Source of the DNA: an uncultured Dehalococcoidia bacterium
GTDB taxonomy: Bacteria; Chloroflexota; Dehalococcoidia; Lucifugimonadales; UBA3495
DNA: 64,000 nucleotides
Direction: 5' to 3'
Assembly: GCA_958296385.1 (NCBI GenBank)
Contig: OY282494.1
Coordinates: 913,416-977,415 of the forward strand
Shown: piece by piece, positions 24,275 through 33,228 of the stretch
Position numbering within the stretch: position 1 is the stretch's first letter
Layout of the letters: every line of letters begins with the position of its first letter
Notes under the pieces: model-generated
Database searches by the model: none
What the model was told of the DNA's origin: nothing
Seen by the model: only the letters and a program-made list of their open reading frames with translations
Translations under genes and position numbers: made by a program

Positions 24275-25015
24275 TTAGCGGCCGGGTTCGCTTTCCTCAT
24301 CATCGGCGGGGATGACCTGGCGCAGGATGGCTTCCTCGCGCAGGCGGGCGGCTTCGGTATGGACTGCGGCGGTGTCCTCGATAATCAGGTCGTCGTCCAG
24401 CGGCAGCGCTGATTCGTCGGGGCGATGGTCGGCGTTGGTGAGGATGTTGTGGGTAATTACTACCATGGCCAGGGCGGTTATGCCGAGCATCACGGCCCAA
24501 TCAATGCCGCGCAGGGGGTTGAGGGCGTTCATTGCGCCGTAGCCGCAGAGGATGCCGAGGGAGGAGCGGAAAACGGAGCGGCGAAAGAGCAGCACGGCGA
24601 CGAAACCGACGCCGATGCCAACGAGGATGAACCAGCTGAGGTAGGCCAGCGAAACGCCAACCAGCACGACCATGCCATCGCCGCCGCGAAAGCCGGTAAA
24701 GACGCTTTTCCAATGGCCGGCGATGGCGGCTACGCCGGCGACGAGGGCCATGAGTTCGGGGAGTCCGAGCATCCAGGCGACGTTCACCGCCAGGGCGCCC
24801 TTGAAAGCATCGCCGGCAAACACCATCATGCCCCGGGTGCGTCCGACGTGCCAGAACACGTTGGCGGTGCCGGCGCGGCGGCTGCCGGTGGCAAAGATGT
24901 CAATGCCCTTGAGGCGCGCCACCAGGTAGGCGAAGGGGATGCTGCCCAGCAGATAGCCAACCAGCAGGGCAGCCAGCACGCGGGGAATCAGGGGGATAAG
25001 CTCGTCAAACAGCAT
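24275..25015 (-). CDS. plsY: PlsY-like glycerol-3-phosphate acyltransferase
   Basis: A 246-residue membrane protein with about five or six helices. It carries PlsY landmarks: GYLLGSIPFAYLVARLKGID (residues 20-39), GTANVFWHVGRTRG, DAFKGALAV and AGHWKSVFTGFRGGDGM. PlsY transfers acyl groups from acyl-phosphate to glycerol-3-phosphate at the inner face of the membrane, the first step of phospholipid synthesis. GSRRAGTAN replaces the usual GSGNxGATN, and FRGGDGM the usual FxGGKGV, so the Lys of the last motif is Asp here. A polar tail of about 55 residues is extra. ATG 25015 is preferred to a TTG at 25024. It is the last gene of a possible lipid cluster with the methyltransferase and radical SAM genes. 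Confidence 0.75.
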   Translation of the reverse strand: MLFDELIPLIPRVLAALLVGYLLGSIPFAYLVARLKGIDIFATGSRRAGTANVFWHVGRTRGMMVFAGDAFKGALAVNVAWMLGLPELMALVAGVAAIAGHWKSVFTGFRGGDGMVVLVGVSLAYLSWFILVGIGVGFVAVLLFRRSVFRSSLGILCGYGAMNALNPLRGIDWAVMLGITALAMVVITHNILTNADHRPDESALPLDDDLIIEDTAAVHTEAARLREEAILRQVIPADDEESEPGR

Positions 25016-25124
25016 CGGGGGCAACAGGGCCGGGGCGGGTGCAAAGCCAATGTGCTTTGGGTTGGTTCATCATAGCACAGGCGCAACGGGGGGATTGACG
25101 TCAGGGGCGCCGGCGGGGAGCGGG

Positions 25125-25916
25125 CTATGCGGGTTTGCGGGCGGCGTAGTGCCAGTAGCCGATTTGCCCCTGCTGCACGAGGGCTTCTACTTGCGACAGC
25201 AGGGCGGGGGCTGATTCGGCGAGGTCTGATGCCGGGGACGCGGCGGGAGTGGTGAACTGTTGCCAGACGTTTAGTTTGGTTCGGAGTTCGGCGAGGAGGG
25301 TTAGCACTTCGTTGGAGAGGTTCTCCTGGGCGGTTATGGTCAGGCCGGCGTTCTCTAACATGGCTTGGTAGCCGTCGGGGGGCAGGGCGTCGGTGAGGCA
25401 GAGCATCATTCCTATTGTGCCGTCGAGTTCGGGGGGGAGGCTGCCGGGGGTTACGGTTACGTCGGACAGACCGAGGATGCCACCGGGCCGGAGCAGGCGG
25501 ACAACGTTGGCGATGGCGTCGGCTTTGTGGACGAACAGGCTGGCGGCGCACTCAATGATGACGGCGTCGAAGGCGCCGGAGCGAAAGGGGGGCGTTTCGG
25601 CGTCGCCGCGGACGAATGCGACGTTGGACGGCACCGGCTCAGACAAGGCGCGGGTGCGAGAGGCGGCGGCGGCCTGAGCGCCCAACTCCAGGCCGGTGAC
25701 GTGGCAGCGGAACACGCGGGAGAGGGCAGTTGCGCTGGCGCCCATCCCGCAGGCCAGGTCAAGCACGCGCCAGCCGGGTTGGATGGCCATGGCCCGCCCA
25801 AGACGGTTGGTGGCACGCAGGCCGCCGGGGTGCAGACTGTCGCCGAGAATCAGGCGGGCCAGCTCCGACGAATACAGGTCGGCACAGCAGATTTTGGCGG
25901 CGTAGGTGTCAAGCAT
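25125..25916 (-). CDS. class I SAM-dependent methyltransferase
   Basis: A 263-residue protein with motif I VLDLACGMGASATALSR (about residues 50-66), a second acidic strand GLELGAQ, then NVAFVRGDAETPPF and FDAVIIECAASLFVHKADA and LLRPGGILGLSDV. These place it in the Methyltransf_11-type class I family that methylates small molecules or lipids. Two Cys (CC at residues 10-11) lie in the N-terminus. It starts 12 bases after the radical SAM gene stop, so the two are almost certainly co-transcribed. Substrate unknown. Confidence 0.85.
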   Translation of the reverse strand: MLDTYAAKICCADLYSSELARLILGDSLHPGGLRATNRLGRAMAIQPGWRVLDLACGMGASATALSRVFRCHVTGLELGAQAAAASRTRALSEPVPSNVAFVRGDAETPPFRSGAFDAVIIECAASLFVHKADAIANVVRLLRPGGILGLSDVTVTPGSLPPELDGTIGMMLCLTDALPPDGYQAMLENAGLTITAQENLSNEVLTLLAELRTKLNVWQQFTTPAASPASDLAESAPALLSQVEALVQQGQIGYWHYAARKPA

Positions 25917-25928
25917 GACGCTGCAAGC

Positions 25929-27389
25929 CTACGCCGGGGCTTTGCCTTGATTGGAGATGGCGGTGATTTTCTGGCGGCCCTGCTCCATCGTGAGCTGCTC
26001 GCGGATTTGCTCGCGATAGCCTACTGAGTTGTAGGCGCAAAAGGGGATGGCCCGGCCGTCGGGGGTCAGGATGCCTACGCAGCATTTCATTACCTGCTTG
26101 ACGTTGAAAGTGTAGGCGTCGAGAAAATCTTTGATGGCGATTTGGAATACGTGGTCTTTGAGGTGATTGAGGTCTTGGGGCAAGTCGAGGCCGGGGCCGC
26201 AGGCGCATTCGAACTGGCCGGCGGTGTGTTCGGTGCCGGCTACGGCCGATGCTGACCATAGTCCTTCCAGGGCCTGCTGGACGTCGGCGGCGTTGGGGAG
26301 TTGGGGGATAGCGCGGTTGGTGATGTAATCCAGATAGCGGTCGATGTCCAGCAAGCGGGGCAGGGGGGTTACGGTATCGCCGTCCACAAAGAGGTAGGAA
26401 TTGACCTGGCAAGTGGGAAAGCAGCAGGGGACGGGGACGAAATCCTCCAGGACGAAACGGCCGGCGGTTTGGTCAACGATGCCGTGGATGACGTCGGGGA
26501 TGGTTACGCGGGTCATGGGGTCAAAGGGGATGTGGCGGCCGACGTGGGTTACGGGCTGGAACACCACGCCACGCACGGCGGGATGGCGCAGGCCGAACTC
26601 AACGATGGCGCCTACTTCGTCGGTGTTGACGTTGCGCTCAATGGCGGCGACGAGGACGGCGGACAGGCCGGCGTCGGCGAGGCGGGCCAGGGCCAGCATT
26701 TTGATGTCCAGCAGAGGTTCGCCGCGTATGGCGAGGTAGGTTTCCTCGCGCAGGCCGTCGAACTGGAAATAGACTACCGGGTCAAGGGCGGCCATCTGGG
26801 CCAGAAAGCGGTCATCGCGGGCCAGGCGGACGCCGTTGGTGTTAATCATTACCTGGCGGATGCCCCGGTCTTTGGCGGCCTGAATCATCTCCGGCAGCTG
26901 GGGGTGGATGGTCGGTTCGCCGCCGCTGAACTGGATTACTTCGGGGTCGCCCTCAATCTCAACGAAACGGTCGAGCATGGACTCAACCTGCGCCAGGGTG
27001 AGGCTGTAGCCGATGCCGGCGTTGGCAAAGCAGACGGGGCAGTTGAGGTTGCAGGCGGTGTTGACTTCGATGAGGGCGAGGCAGATGTGCTGCTTGTGTT
27101 CGGGGCAAAGGCCGCAATCCAGCGGGCAGCCGTTTTTCACCTCGGTGCTGAAATCCAGGGGAATGGTGCCGGGCTTGTTGAAGCGGACGCTGCCAACGTA
27201 CATCTCGGCATCAGAGCTGATGATGCCCTCAAACCAGCCGTGAGCGGGGCAGCGTTTCCGCATATACACCTTGTTATTGCGGATGATGATTTGGGCGTCA
27301 ATGACGGCTTTGCAATCGGGGCAGATGGAACGGGTCAACTCGTGGAATATAAAATCGGCATCCCGCTTGGCGGGTGGAGGGCTGGTCAA
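25929..27389 (-). CDS. radical SAM protein of the MJ0619/tetraether-synthase-like group
   Basis: A 486-residue iron-sulfur enzyme. The radical SAM triad is in EVNTACNLNCPVCFANAG (C-x3-C-x2-C), followed by FSGGEPTIHPQLPEM. Before it is an N-terminal zinc/iron-like module (ICPDCKAVIDA, RKRCPAHGWFEG) and GCPLDCGLCPEHKQHIC, and after it CCFPTC, ECACG and KCCVG, giving many Cys for extra clusters. This order recalls the MJ0619 family, whose archaeal members include tetraether lipid synthase (Tes) and proteins first described as pterin methylases. Bacterial homologues are proposed to join or modify lipid chains. The methyltransferase and PlsY-like genes downstream fit a lipid role. Family is fairly sure; substrate is inference. 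Confidence 0.8.
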   Translation of the reverse strand: MTSPPPAKRDADFIFHELTRSICPDCKAVIDAQIIIRNNKVYMRKRCPAHGWFEGIISSDAEMYVGSVRFNKPGTIPLDFSTEVKNGCPLDCGLCPEHKQHICLALIEVNTACNLNCPVCFANAGIGYSLTLAQVESMLDRFVEIEGDPEVIQFSGGEPTIHPQLPEMIQAAKDRGIRQVMINTNGVRLARDDRFLAQMAALDPVVYFQFDGLREETYLAIRGEPLLDIKMLALARLADAGLSAVLVAAIERNVNTDEVGAIVEFGLRHPAVRGVVFQPVTHVGRHIPFDPMTRVTIPDVIHGIVDQTAGRFVLEDFVPVPCCFPTCQVNSYLFVDGDTVTPLPRLLDIDRYLDYITNRAIPQLPNAADVQQALEGLWSASAVAGTEHTAGQFECACGPGLDLPQDLNHLKDHVFQIAIKDFLDAYTFNVKQVMKCCVGILTPDGRAIPFCAYNSVGYREQIREQLTMEQGRQKITAISNQGKAPA

Positions 27390-27401
27390 GGCGGGCGCTC
27401 C

Positions 27402-28286
27402 TTATTCGGGCGGGTTGGTAAGCTGATTGCCGTTTTGGACATTGACGTAGGTTACGCCCAAGTGTTCGGCGGCGGTCTTGACGATTGGGGCAATGTCCGT
27501 GCCGGCGACGATGGGGATGGCCTGGCCGTTGAGATTGCGGGGCTGGTATTCGCGGATAACCTGGTCTAGCAGGGCCGCCCGGTCGGCCGCGCGACGCACG
27601 TCATCGCCATCAACCTGGTACGATGCTTCTACCACCAGGCACAAAGGCTGGTAGTTGGAATCGCGGCGGGCGTGGATATAGATGTCGGCGCGGCTGAGCT
27701 CGCGCGACTGGTCGAGGGTGATGACGCCGGCCTGCCGGGCCGCGGCGGCGATGTTCCTGATGTCCCGATTAGATACGATTTCCTCATCGCGCAGGCCGAG
27801 GGATGCGGCGAAAATTTCGGGATTGCGCTTGCAGTAGAGTTCCAGACCCCAACCTTTTAGGGTGGAGACGTCCTGATTAGTACGGTCTTGCGCTTGCGTC
27901 AGTTTTGCGATGTTGGCGCGGATTTCGGCCATCTCTTTATTGCGCTCCTCCTGGGCAATGCGCATTGCGTCCATTTCGCGTTCGTGCCAGGCGATGCGCG
28001 CGGCCAGAGATTCGTCCATTTCGGCCATATTTTTATGGTGCCAGGCGGCGCGCTCATCATCACGAACGCGCATTTCAGCCATTTCCCGGTCGTGCAGGGC
28101 AGCGTGTTCCTGTTCGCGGGCCCGTATCTCGGCGATGGCGCGGTAGTGCCGGGCGGCCCTTTCCTCTGCTCGGACGCGCATTTCGGCGATGGCGCGGGAG
28201 TTTTCCGCGACGTCTCTCGCAGTGTTCTCCTGCCTGGCGCGCAATTCGTCAAGATTCATCGGTTGGGGATCGTTGGGCGTGGTCAT
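27402..28286 (-). CDS. coiled-coil protein with C-terminal nuclease-like domain
   Basis: A 294-residue protein. Residues 20-135 are a charged coiled coil with repeats of about 17-18 residues (RAIAEIRAREQEHAALHDRE, MAEMRVRDDERAAWHHKNMA). The C-terminal domain has SRADIYIHARRDS, CLVVEASYQVDGDDVRRAAD and IPIVAGTDIAP; the strand-loop DIYI...VVEAS resembles a PD-(D/E)xK core with Ser where Lys is expected. Similar coiled-coil plus nuclease-like proteins (DUF3782 type) are common in Chloroflexota and cyanobacteria and have no known role. It starts 32 bases downstream of the DNA methyltransferase stop. Confidence 0.65.
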   Translation of the reverse strand: MTTPNDPQPMNLDELRARQENTARDVAENSRAIAEMRVRAEERAARHYRAIAEIRAREQEHAALHDREMAEMRVRDDERAAWHHKNMAEMDESLAARIAWHEREMDAMRIAQEERNKEMAEIRANIAKLTQAQDRTNQDVSTLKGWGLELYCKRNPEIFAASLGLRDEEIVSNRDIRNIAAAARQAGVITLDQSRELSRADIYIHARRDSNYQPLCLVVEASYQVDGDDVRRAADRAALLDQVIREYQPRNLNGQAIPIVAGTDIAPIVKTAAEHLGVTYVNVQNGNQLTNPPE

Positions 28287-28318
28287 AGCGGTTGGGGGCT
28301 CCGGCAGTAGTGTAGCGT

Positions 28319-29149
28319 CTATGGTAATGGTAGCAGATTTGGCGGGGTGCAGTGGGCCAGGCGCTTTTGCATTACTTGGATTGCTTCGGGGTTGTTGTCG
28401 ATTAGGGTGAAGTTGCGGCCCTCGAGGTGGGCGGCTTGGCCTAGTGTGCCGCTACCGGCGAAGAAGTCGAGGAGGTGGTCGCCGGGGTTGGAGTGTACGC
28501 GGACTATGCGTTGGATTATGTTGAGGGGTTTTTGGGTGGCGTAGCCGGTTTTTTCTTTGCCGGTTACGATGGTGTGCCACCAGACGTCGGTGGGGGTTTT
28601 GCCGCGGGCGGCTTTCGCTTTGCCGACCAGGCCGGGGGCCAGGTAGGGGATGCGGTCGATGGCGTCGTAGTTGTAGGTGTAGTTGGCGGGGTCTTTGGCG
28701 TACCAGAGGATGTTGTCGTGCTTGGCGGGCCAGCGGGTTTTGGGGCGGCCGCCGTAGTCGTAGGCCCAGATGATTTCGTTGATGAACGACGGGCGGCCAA
28801 AGATTTCGTCCAGCATTATTTTGCAGTAGTGCACTTCCCGGTAATCGACGTGGAGAAAGAGGCTGCCGTGTTCGTCCAGCACGCGGTAGGCTTCAGCCAT
28901 GCGGGGGCGCAGGAAGCCGATGTAGTCGTCAAAGACGTCGGGGTATTCGCTGCTGCCGACGATTTGGGTTTGGTAGCGGCGGCCCTGGAATCCGGTGCGG
29001 TCGCCGTCGTCGTCGCGGACGACGCGGATGCGGGTGCGGGACTGGGCCTTGCCGGTGTTGAAAGGGGGGTCGACGTAAATCAGACGGAATGACGCATCGG
29101 GCAGCGTGCGCAGGACATCCAGATTGTCGCCGAGTATAATCTCGCCCAT
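28319..29149 (-). CDS. site-specific DNA methyltransferase (beta class, N6-A or N4-C)
   Basis: A 276-residue enzyme. Motif IV DPPF is near the N-terminus (RLIYVDPPFNTG, residues 23-34) and the SAM-binding motif I DFFAGSGTLGQAA is near the C-terminus, the order of beta-class amino methyltransferases. EIIWAYDYGG and TQKPLNIIQRI are also family features. No cognate restriction gene is evident alongside; the coiled-coil protein downstream is a weak candidate. It may be an orphan regulatory methyltransferase. ATG 29149 is within a short divergent spacer shared with the CoA-transferase gene. Confidence 0.9.
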   Translation of the reverse strand: MGEIILGDNLDVLRTLPDASFRLIYVDPPFNTGKAQSRTRIRVVRDDDGDRTGFQGRRYQTQIVGSSEYPDVFDDYIGFLRPRMAEAYRVLDEHGSLFLHVDYREVHYCKIMLDEIFGRPSFINEIIWAYDYGGRPKTRWPAKHDNILWYAKDPANYTYNYDAIDRIPYLAPGLVGKAKAARGKTPTDVWWHTIVTGKEKTGYATQKPLNIIQRIVRVHSNPGDHLLDFFAGSGTLGQAAHLEGRNFTLIDNNPEAIQVMQKRLAHCTPPNLLPLP

Positions 29150-29245
29150 GGCTTATCTCCAATTTATCTGCAAATCCGAAACCGTATCAGGGGACGGGTG
29201 CGGAACGCAGTTTAGCAATTTTAGGGACTGACCGGCAGGTGGTGT

Positions 29246-30457
29246 ATGACTGGAAACGTTGACGGAGCGGGGCCTTTGGCCGGGGTGAAGGTGCTTGACC
29301 TGACGCAGATTATGGCGGGGCCGATGTGTACGATGCTGCTGGCCGATATGGGGGCGGACGTTATTAAGGTGGAGCGGCCGGGGAGCGGCGACGATACGCG
29401 GCGGATGGGCAGCCGGTACGCCAACGGGTTTGCGGCGGGGTTTCTGGCGCTGAATCGCAACAAGCGCAGCATCGCGCTGGACTTGCGGGCGGAGGCCGGC
29501 AAGAGGGTGTTCCGGCGGCTGGCGGCGGCGACGGACGTCGTGGTGGAGAACTTCCGGCCGGGGGTGATGGAGCGTTTGGAGCTGGGGTACGACGCGCTGG
29601 CGGCGCTGAATCCCCGGCTGGTGTACGCCAGCATATCGGGGTTTGGCGGGAGCGGGCCGTATCGCAGCCGGGGCGGGTTTGACCTGGTGGCGCAGGGGAT
29701 GAGCGGGCTGATGAGCATTACCGGGTTTCCCGACGGGCCGCCGGCCAAAGTGGGGGTGCCGATAACCGACATCGGGGCGGGCAGCTTTACGGCGTTCGGC
29801 ATCCTGGCGGCATACATCCACGCGCAGCGCACCGGCCAGGGGCAGCAGGTGGATGCGTCGCTGCTGGAGGCGGGGATTGCGTTCACGGTGTGGGAGTCGG
29901 CGGAGTATTTTGCGATTGGCGAGGTGCCGGGGCCGCTGGGCTCGGCGCACCGGGTGAACGCGCCGTATCAGGCGTTGCGGACCAGCGACGGCTACATCAA
30001 CATCGGGGCGGCGTCGCAGCCGACGTGGGAGCAATTCTGCCGGGCCATCGGGCAGGAGGCGCTCATCGCGGATGCGCGGTACCGGGAACCCAACGACCGC
30101 AAGGCGCGGGAGTCGGAGTTGGCGGAACTGCTGGAAGGAATCCTGTCGGAACACACAACGGACTACTGGATGGAGCATCTGGAGTCGGCGGGGGTGGTGG
30201 CCGGGCCGATTCTGAATATGGAGCAGGTGTACGGCAACGAGCAGGTGCTGGCGCGGGAGATGAAGGTTGCGCTGACGGACGAAAACGGCGACGAGTTCAA
30301 CAACATCGGGGTGCCAGTGAAACTGTCGGCAACGCCGGGCCGGATACGGCAGCGAGCGCCGGCGCTGGGCCAGCATACGCGGGCGGTGCTGCGGGAACAC
30401 GGGTTCACGGCAGCAGAAGTTGACGCGCTGCTGGCGGCGGGGACGGTTACGGAGTAG
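29246..30457 (+). CDS. CaiB/BaiF family CoA-transferase
   Basis: A 403-residue family III CoA-transferase, which moves CoA between carboxylic acids. Landmarks are GVKVLDLTQIMAGPMCTML, LADMGADVIKVERPGSGDDT and NRNKRSIALDLRAEAG in the first 75 residues, GLMSITGFPDGPPAKVGVPI, and a long central helix region TAFGILAAYIHAQRTGQGQQ. Length and motifs are complete. It is followed by a short palindromic repeat and then hyuB. Substrate unknown; with the acyl-CoA dehydrogenase it fits carboxylic-acid catabolism. Confidence 0.93.
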   Translation: MTGNVDGAGPLAGVKVLDLTQIMAGPMCTMLLADMGADVIKVERPGSGDDTRRMGSRYANGFAAGFLALNRNKRSIALDLRAEAGKRVFRRLAAATDVVVENFRPGVMERLELGYDALAALNPRLVYASISGFGGSGPYRSRGGFDLVAQGMSGLMSITGFPDGPPAKVGVPITDIGAGSFTAFGILAAYIHAQRTGQGQQVDASLLEAGIAFTVWESAEYFAIGEVPGPLGSAHRVNAPYQALRTSDGYINIGAASQPTWEQFCRAIGQEALIADARYREPNDRKARESELAELLEGILSEHTTDYWMEHLESAGVVAGPILNMEQVYGNEQVLAREMKVALTDENGDEFNNIGVPVKLSATPGRIRQRAPALGQHTRAVLREHGFTAAEVDALLAAGTVTE

Positions 30458-30498
30458 GCCGTCGGGATGGGGGAACGGTGGGGCGTATGGGGGTGCCG

Positions 30499-30521
30499 CT
30501 GGGGGAAATGATTTCCCCCAG
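30499..30521. repeat. short palindrome B, copy 2
   Basis: CTGGGGGAAAT and ATTTCCCCCAG around one base, with GGGGGT and ACCCCC outside, as at 6965 and 61459. Here it sits between the CoA-transferase and hyuB without the rest of repeat A. A TATAAT follows at 30564-30569, before hyuB. Confidence 0.8.
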
Positions 30522-30600
30522 ACCCCCTCAATCTTGGGTGGTGTTGGGGGGCGGGTTGGCTTGTATAATGGGGGGCGTTATCAGGCGGAGGTTTGGCTTT

Positions 30601-32211
30601 ATGGCGGTTGATGCGATCAGTTTGGAAGTTTTTAAGAATATGTTCATCTCCGTTTCGGAGGAGATGGGGGTTGCGCTGCAACGGACTAGCTACTCGACCA
30701 ATATGAAGGAGCGGCAGGATTTCTCGTGCGCGCTGTTCAATCCGGGGGCGGAGATGGTGGCGCAGGCGGCGCATCAGCCGGTGCATCTGGGGGCGATGCC
30801 GGCGTCGGTGCAGGCGGCTTTGCAGACGTTTCCCCGGGGGCTGCGGCCGGGGGATATTGTCATCCTTAATGACCCCTATCTGGGCGGGTCGCACCTGCCG
30901 GATATTACGCTGGTGGCGCCGGCTTACATTGACGCTGACGGCGGCGGGAAAGAGCTGATTGGCTACGTGAGCAATCGGGGGCATCATTCCGACGTGGGCG
31001 GGATGGCGCCGGGTTCCATGCCGCTGTCCACGGAGCTTTATCAGGAGGGGCTGATTATTCCGCCGCTGAAACTGACGCGGGGCGGGCGCATCAATCACGA
31101 AGTCATTGCGCTGATTTGCCGCAACTCGCGCACGCCGGACGACCGGCAGGGCGATTTGGCGGCGCAGATTGCGTCCATACGGGTGGGCGAAAAGCGGCTG
31201 ACCGAAATCGCGGAACGCTACGGCCTGGCCGAAACGCACGAGCACATGGACGCGCTGCTGGACTACTCGGAGCGGCTGACGCGGCGGGCGATTGCCGACA
31301 TTCCCGACGGGGCGTATCGGGTTACCGACTATATGGACGACGACGGTTTGAGCGAGGAGCCGGTGGCCATCAGCGTTACGGTGACGGTGGCCGGGGAGCG
31401 GATGACGATAGACTTTACGGGGACGGCGGCACAGCGGCCGGGGTGCATCAACGCGCCGCGGGCGGTTACGGTGTCGGCGAGCCTGTACGTGGTGCGGTGC
31501 GTGGTGGGCAACGAGGCGCCGGCGAATCAGGGCTGCCTGCGTCCGGTGGAGGTTATAACGCCGCGGGGCAGTCTGGTGGACCCGCAGCCGCAGCGGGGGG
31601 TTGCCGGCGGCAACGTGGAGACATCGCAGCGCATCACCGACGTGCTGCTGGCGGCGATGAGCCAGGCGATGCCGGGCAAGATTCCGGCGTCGTCGCAAGG
31701 CACGATGAACAACATGATTATCGGCGGCCACGACATATCGCGCGACAAGCCTTACGTGTATTACGAAACGATTGGCGGCGGGATGGGCGCGCGGCCGGAC
31801 AAGGACGGCATATCGGGCATCCACACGCACATGACCAACACGATGAACACGCCGGTGGAGGCGCTGGAGTTTGCGTTTCCGCTGCGGCTGCGGCGTTACG
31901 CGCTGCGGCGGGGCTCCGGCGGCGACGGCTTGCATCGGGGCGGCGACGGGCTGGTCAGGGAAGTGGAGTTTTTGAGTCCGGCGCGGGTTACGGTGCTGTC
32001 GGAACGGCGTCGGTTCTCACCGCCGGGCTATCACGGGGGGCATCACGGCGAACACGGGGAGAACGTGCTGCTGCGGGGGGGCTACGAGGAGGTGATACTG
32101 GCGGGCAAGGAAACGCTGGACGTGGACGCTGGGGACGTGCTGAGCATCCGCACGCCGGGCGGCGGCGGCTGGGGCGCGCCAGAGCATGGACACGGGCATG
32201 AGCATCGCTGA
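30601..32211 (+). CDS. hyuB: hydantoinase B/oxoprolinase family protein
   Basis: A 536-residue protein of the N-methylhydantoinase/acetone carboxylase B family. It starts with [20 protein letters not shown] and has [53 protein letters not shown] and [13 protein letters not shown], then [11 protein letters not shown] and [17 protein letters not shown]. These enzymes work with an ATP-binding HyuA partner to open hydantoin or oxoproline rings. No HyuA is present on either side. The open frame upstream to 30478 runs through a palindromic repeat and is not part of the protein. Confidence 0.92.
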   Translation: MAVDAISLEVFKNMFISVSEEMGVALQRTSYSTNMKERQDFSCALFNPGAEMVAQAAHQPVHLGAMPASVQAALQTFPRGLRPGDIVILNDPYLGGSHLPDITLVAPAYIDADGGGKELIGYVSNRGHHSDVGGMAPGSMPLSTELYQEGLIIPPLKLTRGGRINHEVIALICRNSRTPDDRQGDLAAQIASIRVGEKRLTEIAERYGLAETHEHMDALLDYSERLTRRAIADIPDGAYRVTDYMDDDGLSEEPVAISVTVTVAGERMTIDFTGTAAQRPGCINAPRAVTVSASLYVVRCVVGNEAPANQGCLRPVEVITPRGSLVDPQPQRGVAGGNVETSQRITDVLLAAMSQAMPGKIPASSQGTMNNMIIGGHDISRDKPYVYYETIGGGMGARPDKDGISGIHTHMTNTMNTPVEALEFAFPLRLRRYALRRGSGGDGLHRGGDGLVREVEFLSPARVTVLSERRRFSPPGYHGGHHGEHGENVLLRGGYEEVILAGKETLDVDAGDVLSIRTPGGGGWGAPEHGHGHEHR

Positions 32212-32905
32212 CGCCGGCAGCATCGCCGAGGTGCAGCGGCTGGTGGTGAACTGCCGGGCCTGTCCGCGTCTGGTGGAATGGCGGGAGGAAACGGCGCGGG
32301 TCAAGCGGCGGATGTACCGGGATGAGGACTACTGGGGTCGTCCGCTGGCGGCGTTTGGCGATCCGGCGGCGCGGCTGCTGATTGTCGGGCTGGCGCCGGC
32401 GGCCCACGGGGGCAACCGCACAGGGCGGATGTTCACCGGCGACCGCAGCGGGGACTGGCTGTTTGGCGCGCTGCACCGGGCGGGGTTCGCCAATCAGCCG
32501 GAATCGGTGCGCGATGGCGACGGGCTGGAACTGCGGGGCGCACTGATTACGGCGGCGGCCCGCTGCGCGCCGCCGGCCAACAAGCCCACGTCCGGCGAAC
32601 TGGCGGCCTGCCGTCCGTATATGGCGCGGGAGATTGAGCTGCTGGACGACCTGCGGGCGGTGGTGGCGCTGGGGCGCATTGCCTTTGACGCTTTTTTGCG
32701 GGTTTATAACAGCATGGGGCGGGCGCTGCCGGAACGCAAGCCGGCCTTTGGGCACGACGTGGCAACGCCGCTGCCGGCGGGGGGGCCGCTGCTAATCGCA
32801 TCCTACCACCCCAGCCAGCAAAACACGCAAACGGGGCGGCTGACGGTGGCGATGCTGGACGCCGTGTTCGCGCGGGCGCGGGCGGCTTGCGGGGGGGACG
32901 GCTAG
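32186..32905 (+). CDS. udgB: uracil-DNA glycosylase, family 5-like (UdgB)
   Basis: A 239-residue DNA repair enzyme that removes uracil. Motif 1 region GLAPAAHGGNRTGRMFTGD (about residues 70-88) is typical of UdgB, and SYHPSQQNTQTGR forms the C-terminal DNA-binding motif. Cysteines in CRACPRL near the start and in RCAPP could ligate the 4Fe-4S cluster of this family. It overlaps the hyuB end by 26 bases. Its last 4 bases overlap the convergent MazF-like gene. A decayed duplicate of its 3' third lies at 36457-36639. Confidence 0.9.
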   Translation: MDTGMSIADAGSIAEVQRLVVNCRACPRLVEWREETARVKRRMYRDEDYWGRPLAAFGDPAARLLIVGLAPAAHGGNRTGRMFTGDRSGDWLFGALHRAGFANQPESVRDGDGLELRGALITAAARCAPPANKPTSGELAACRPYMAREIELLDDLRAVVALGRIAFDAFLRVYNSMGRALPERKPAFGHDVATPLPAGGPLLIASYHPSQQNTQTGRLTVAMLDAVFARARAACGGDG

Positions 32906-33228
32906 AACAGACTGCGGACGGCGGCGGTAATCTCGGCCAGCTTGGAATCCGTTAGCCGGCCGGTGGTTTCCTCAAACAGACTTTCGGACAAAGTGTGCAG
33001 CCGGCCCGGACGGGCCCAGCTGCTGCGATCCAGCTCGCCAGATTGCATATCATCCTGCGTAATTGGGATGTCCCCGGAACGGCGGCGCCGGCGGCTGGTC
33101 ATTCCACATAGTATGCGGTCTCCCATACCAACCTCAGCCAGGACTACTGCGGGGCGGGACTTTCGACCGCTCAAATCGGTGTATGGGAAAGGGACAATTA
33201 CTATATCTCCGACCACGCCGCCTCCCAT
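32902..33228 (-). CDS. MazF/PemK-like toxin
   Basis: A 108-residue protein with the MazF/PemK/CcdB-like fold: GDIVIVPFPYTDLSGRKSRP at residues 7-26, AVVLAEVGMGDRILCGMTSR, and a C-terminal helix DSKLAEITAAVRSLF. Members are ribosome-independent mRNA endonucleases. Its start overlaps the end of the restriction-modification gene by 28 bases, so the two are translated together. No MazE-like antitoxin gene is present; the upstream enzyme takes the usual antitoxin place. Arg-rich RRRRRS near residue 45 is unusual. Confidence 0.8.
   Translation of the reverse strand: MGGGVVGDIVIVPFPYTDLSGRKSRPAVVLAEVGMGDRILCGMTSRRRRRSGDIPITQDDMQSGELDRSSWARPGRLHTLSESLFEETTGRLTDSKLAEITAAVRSLF

Noticed and set aside
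26301-27569. 422-codon plus-strand frame opposite the radical SAM gene
   Set aside because: Antisense shadow; the minus strand carries the CxxxCxxC motif and other conserved blocks.
30163-31935. 590-codon minus-strand frame opposite the CoA-transferase and hyuB
   Set aside because: Antisense shadow of two clear genes; low-complexity Arg/His/Pro composition.
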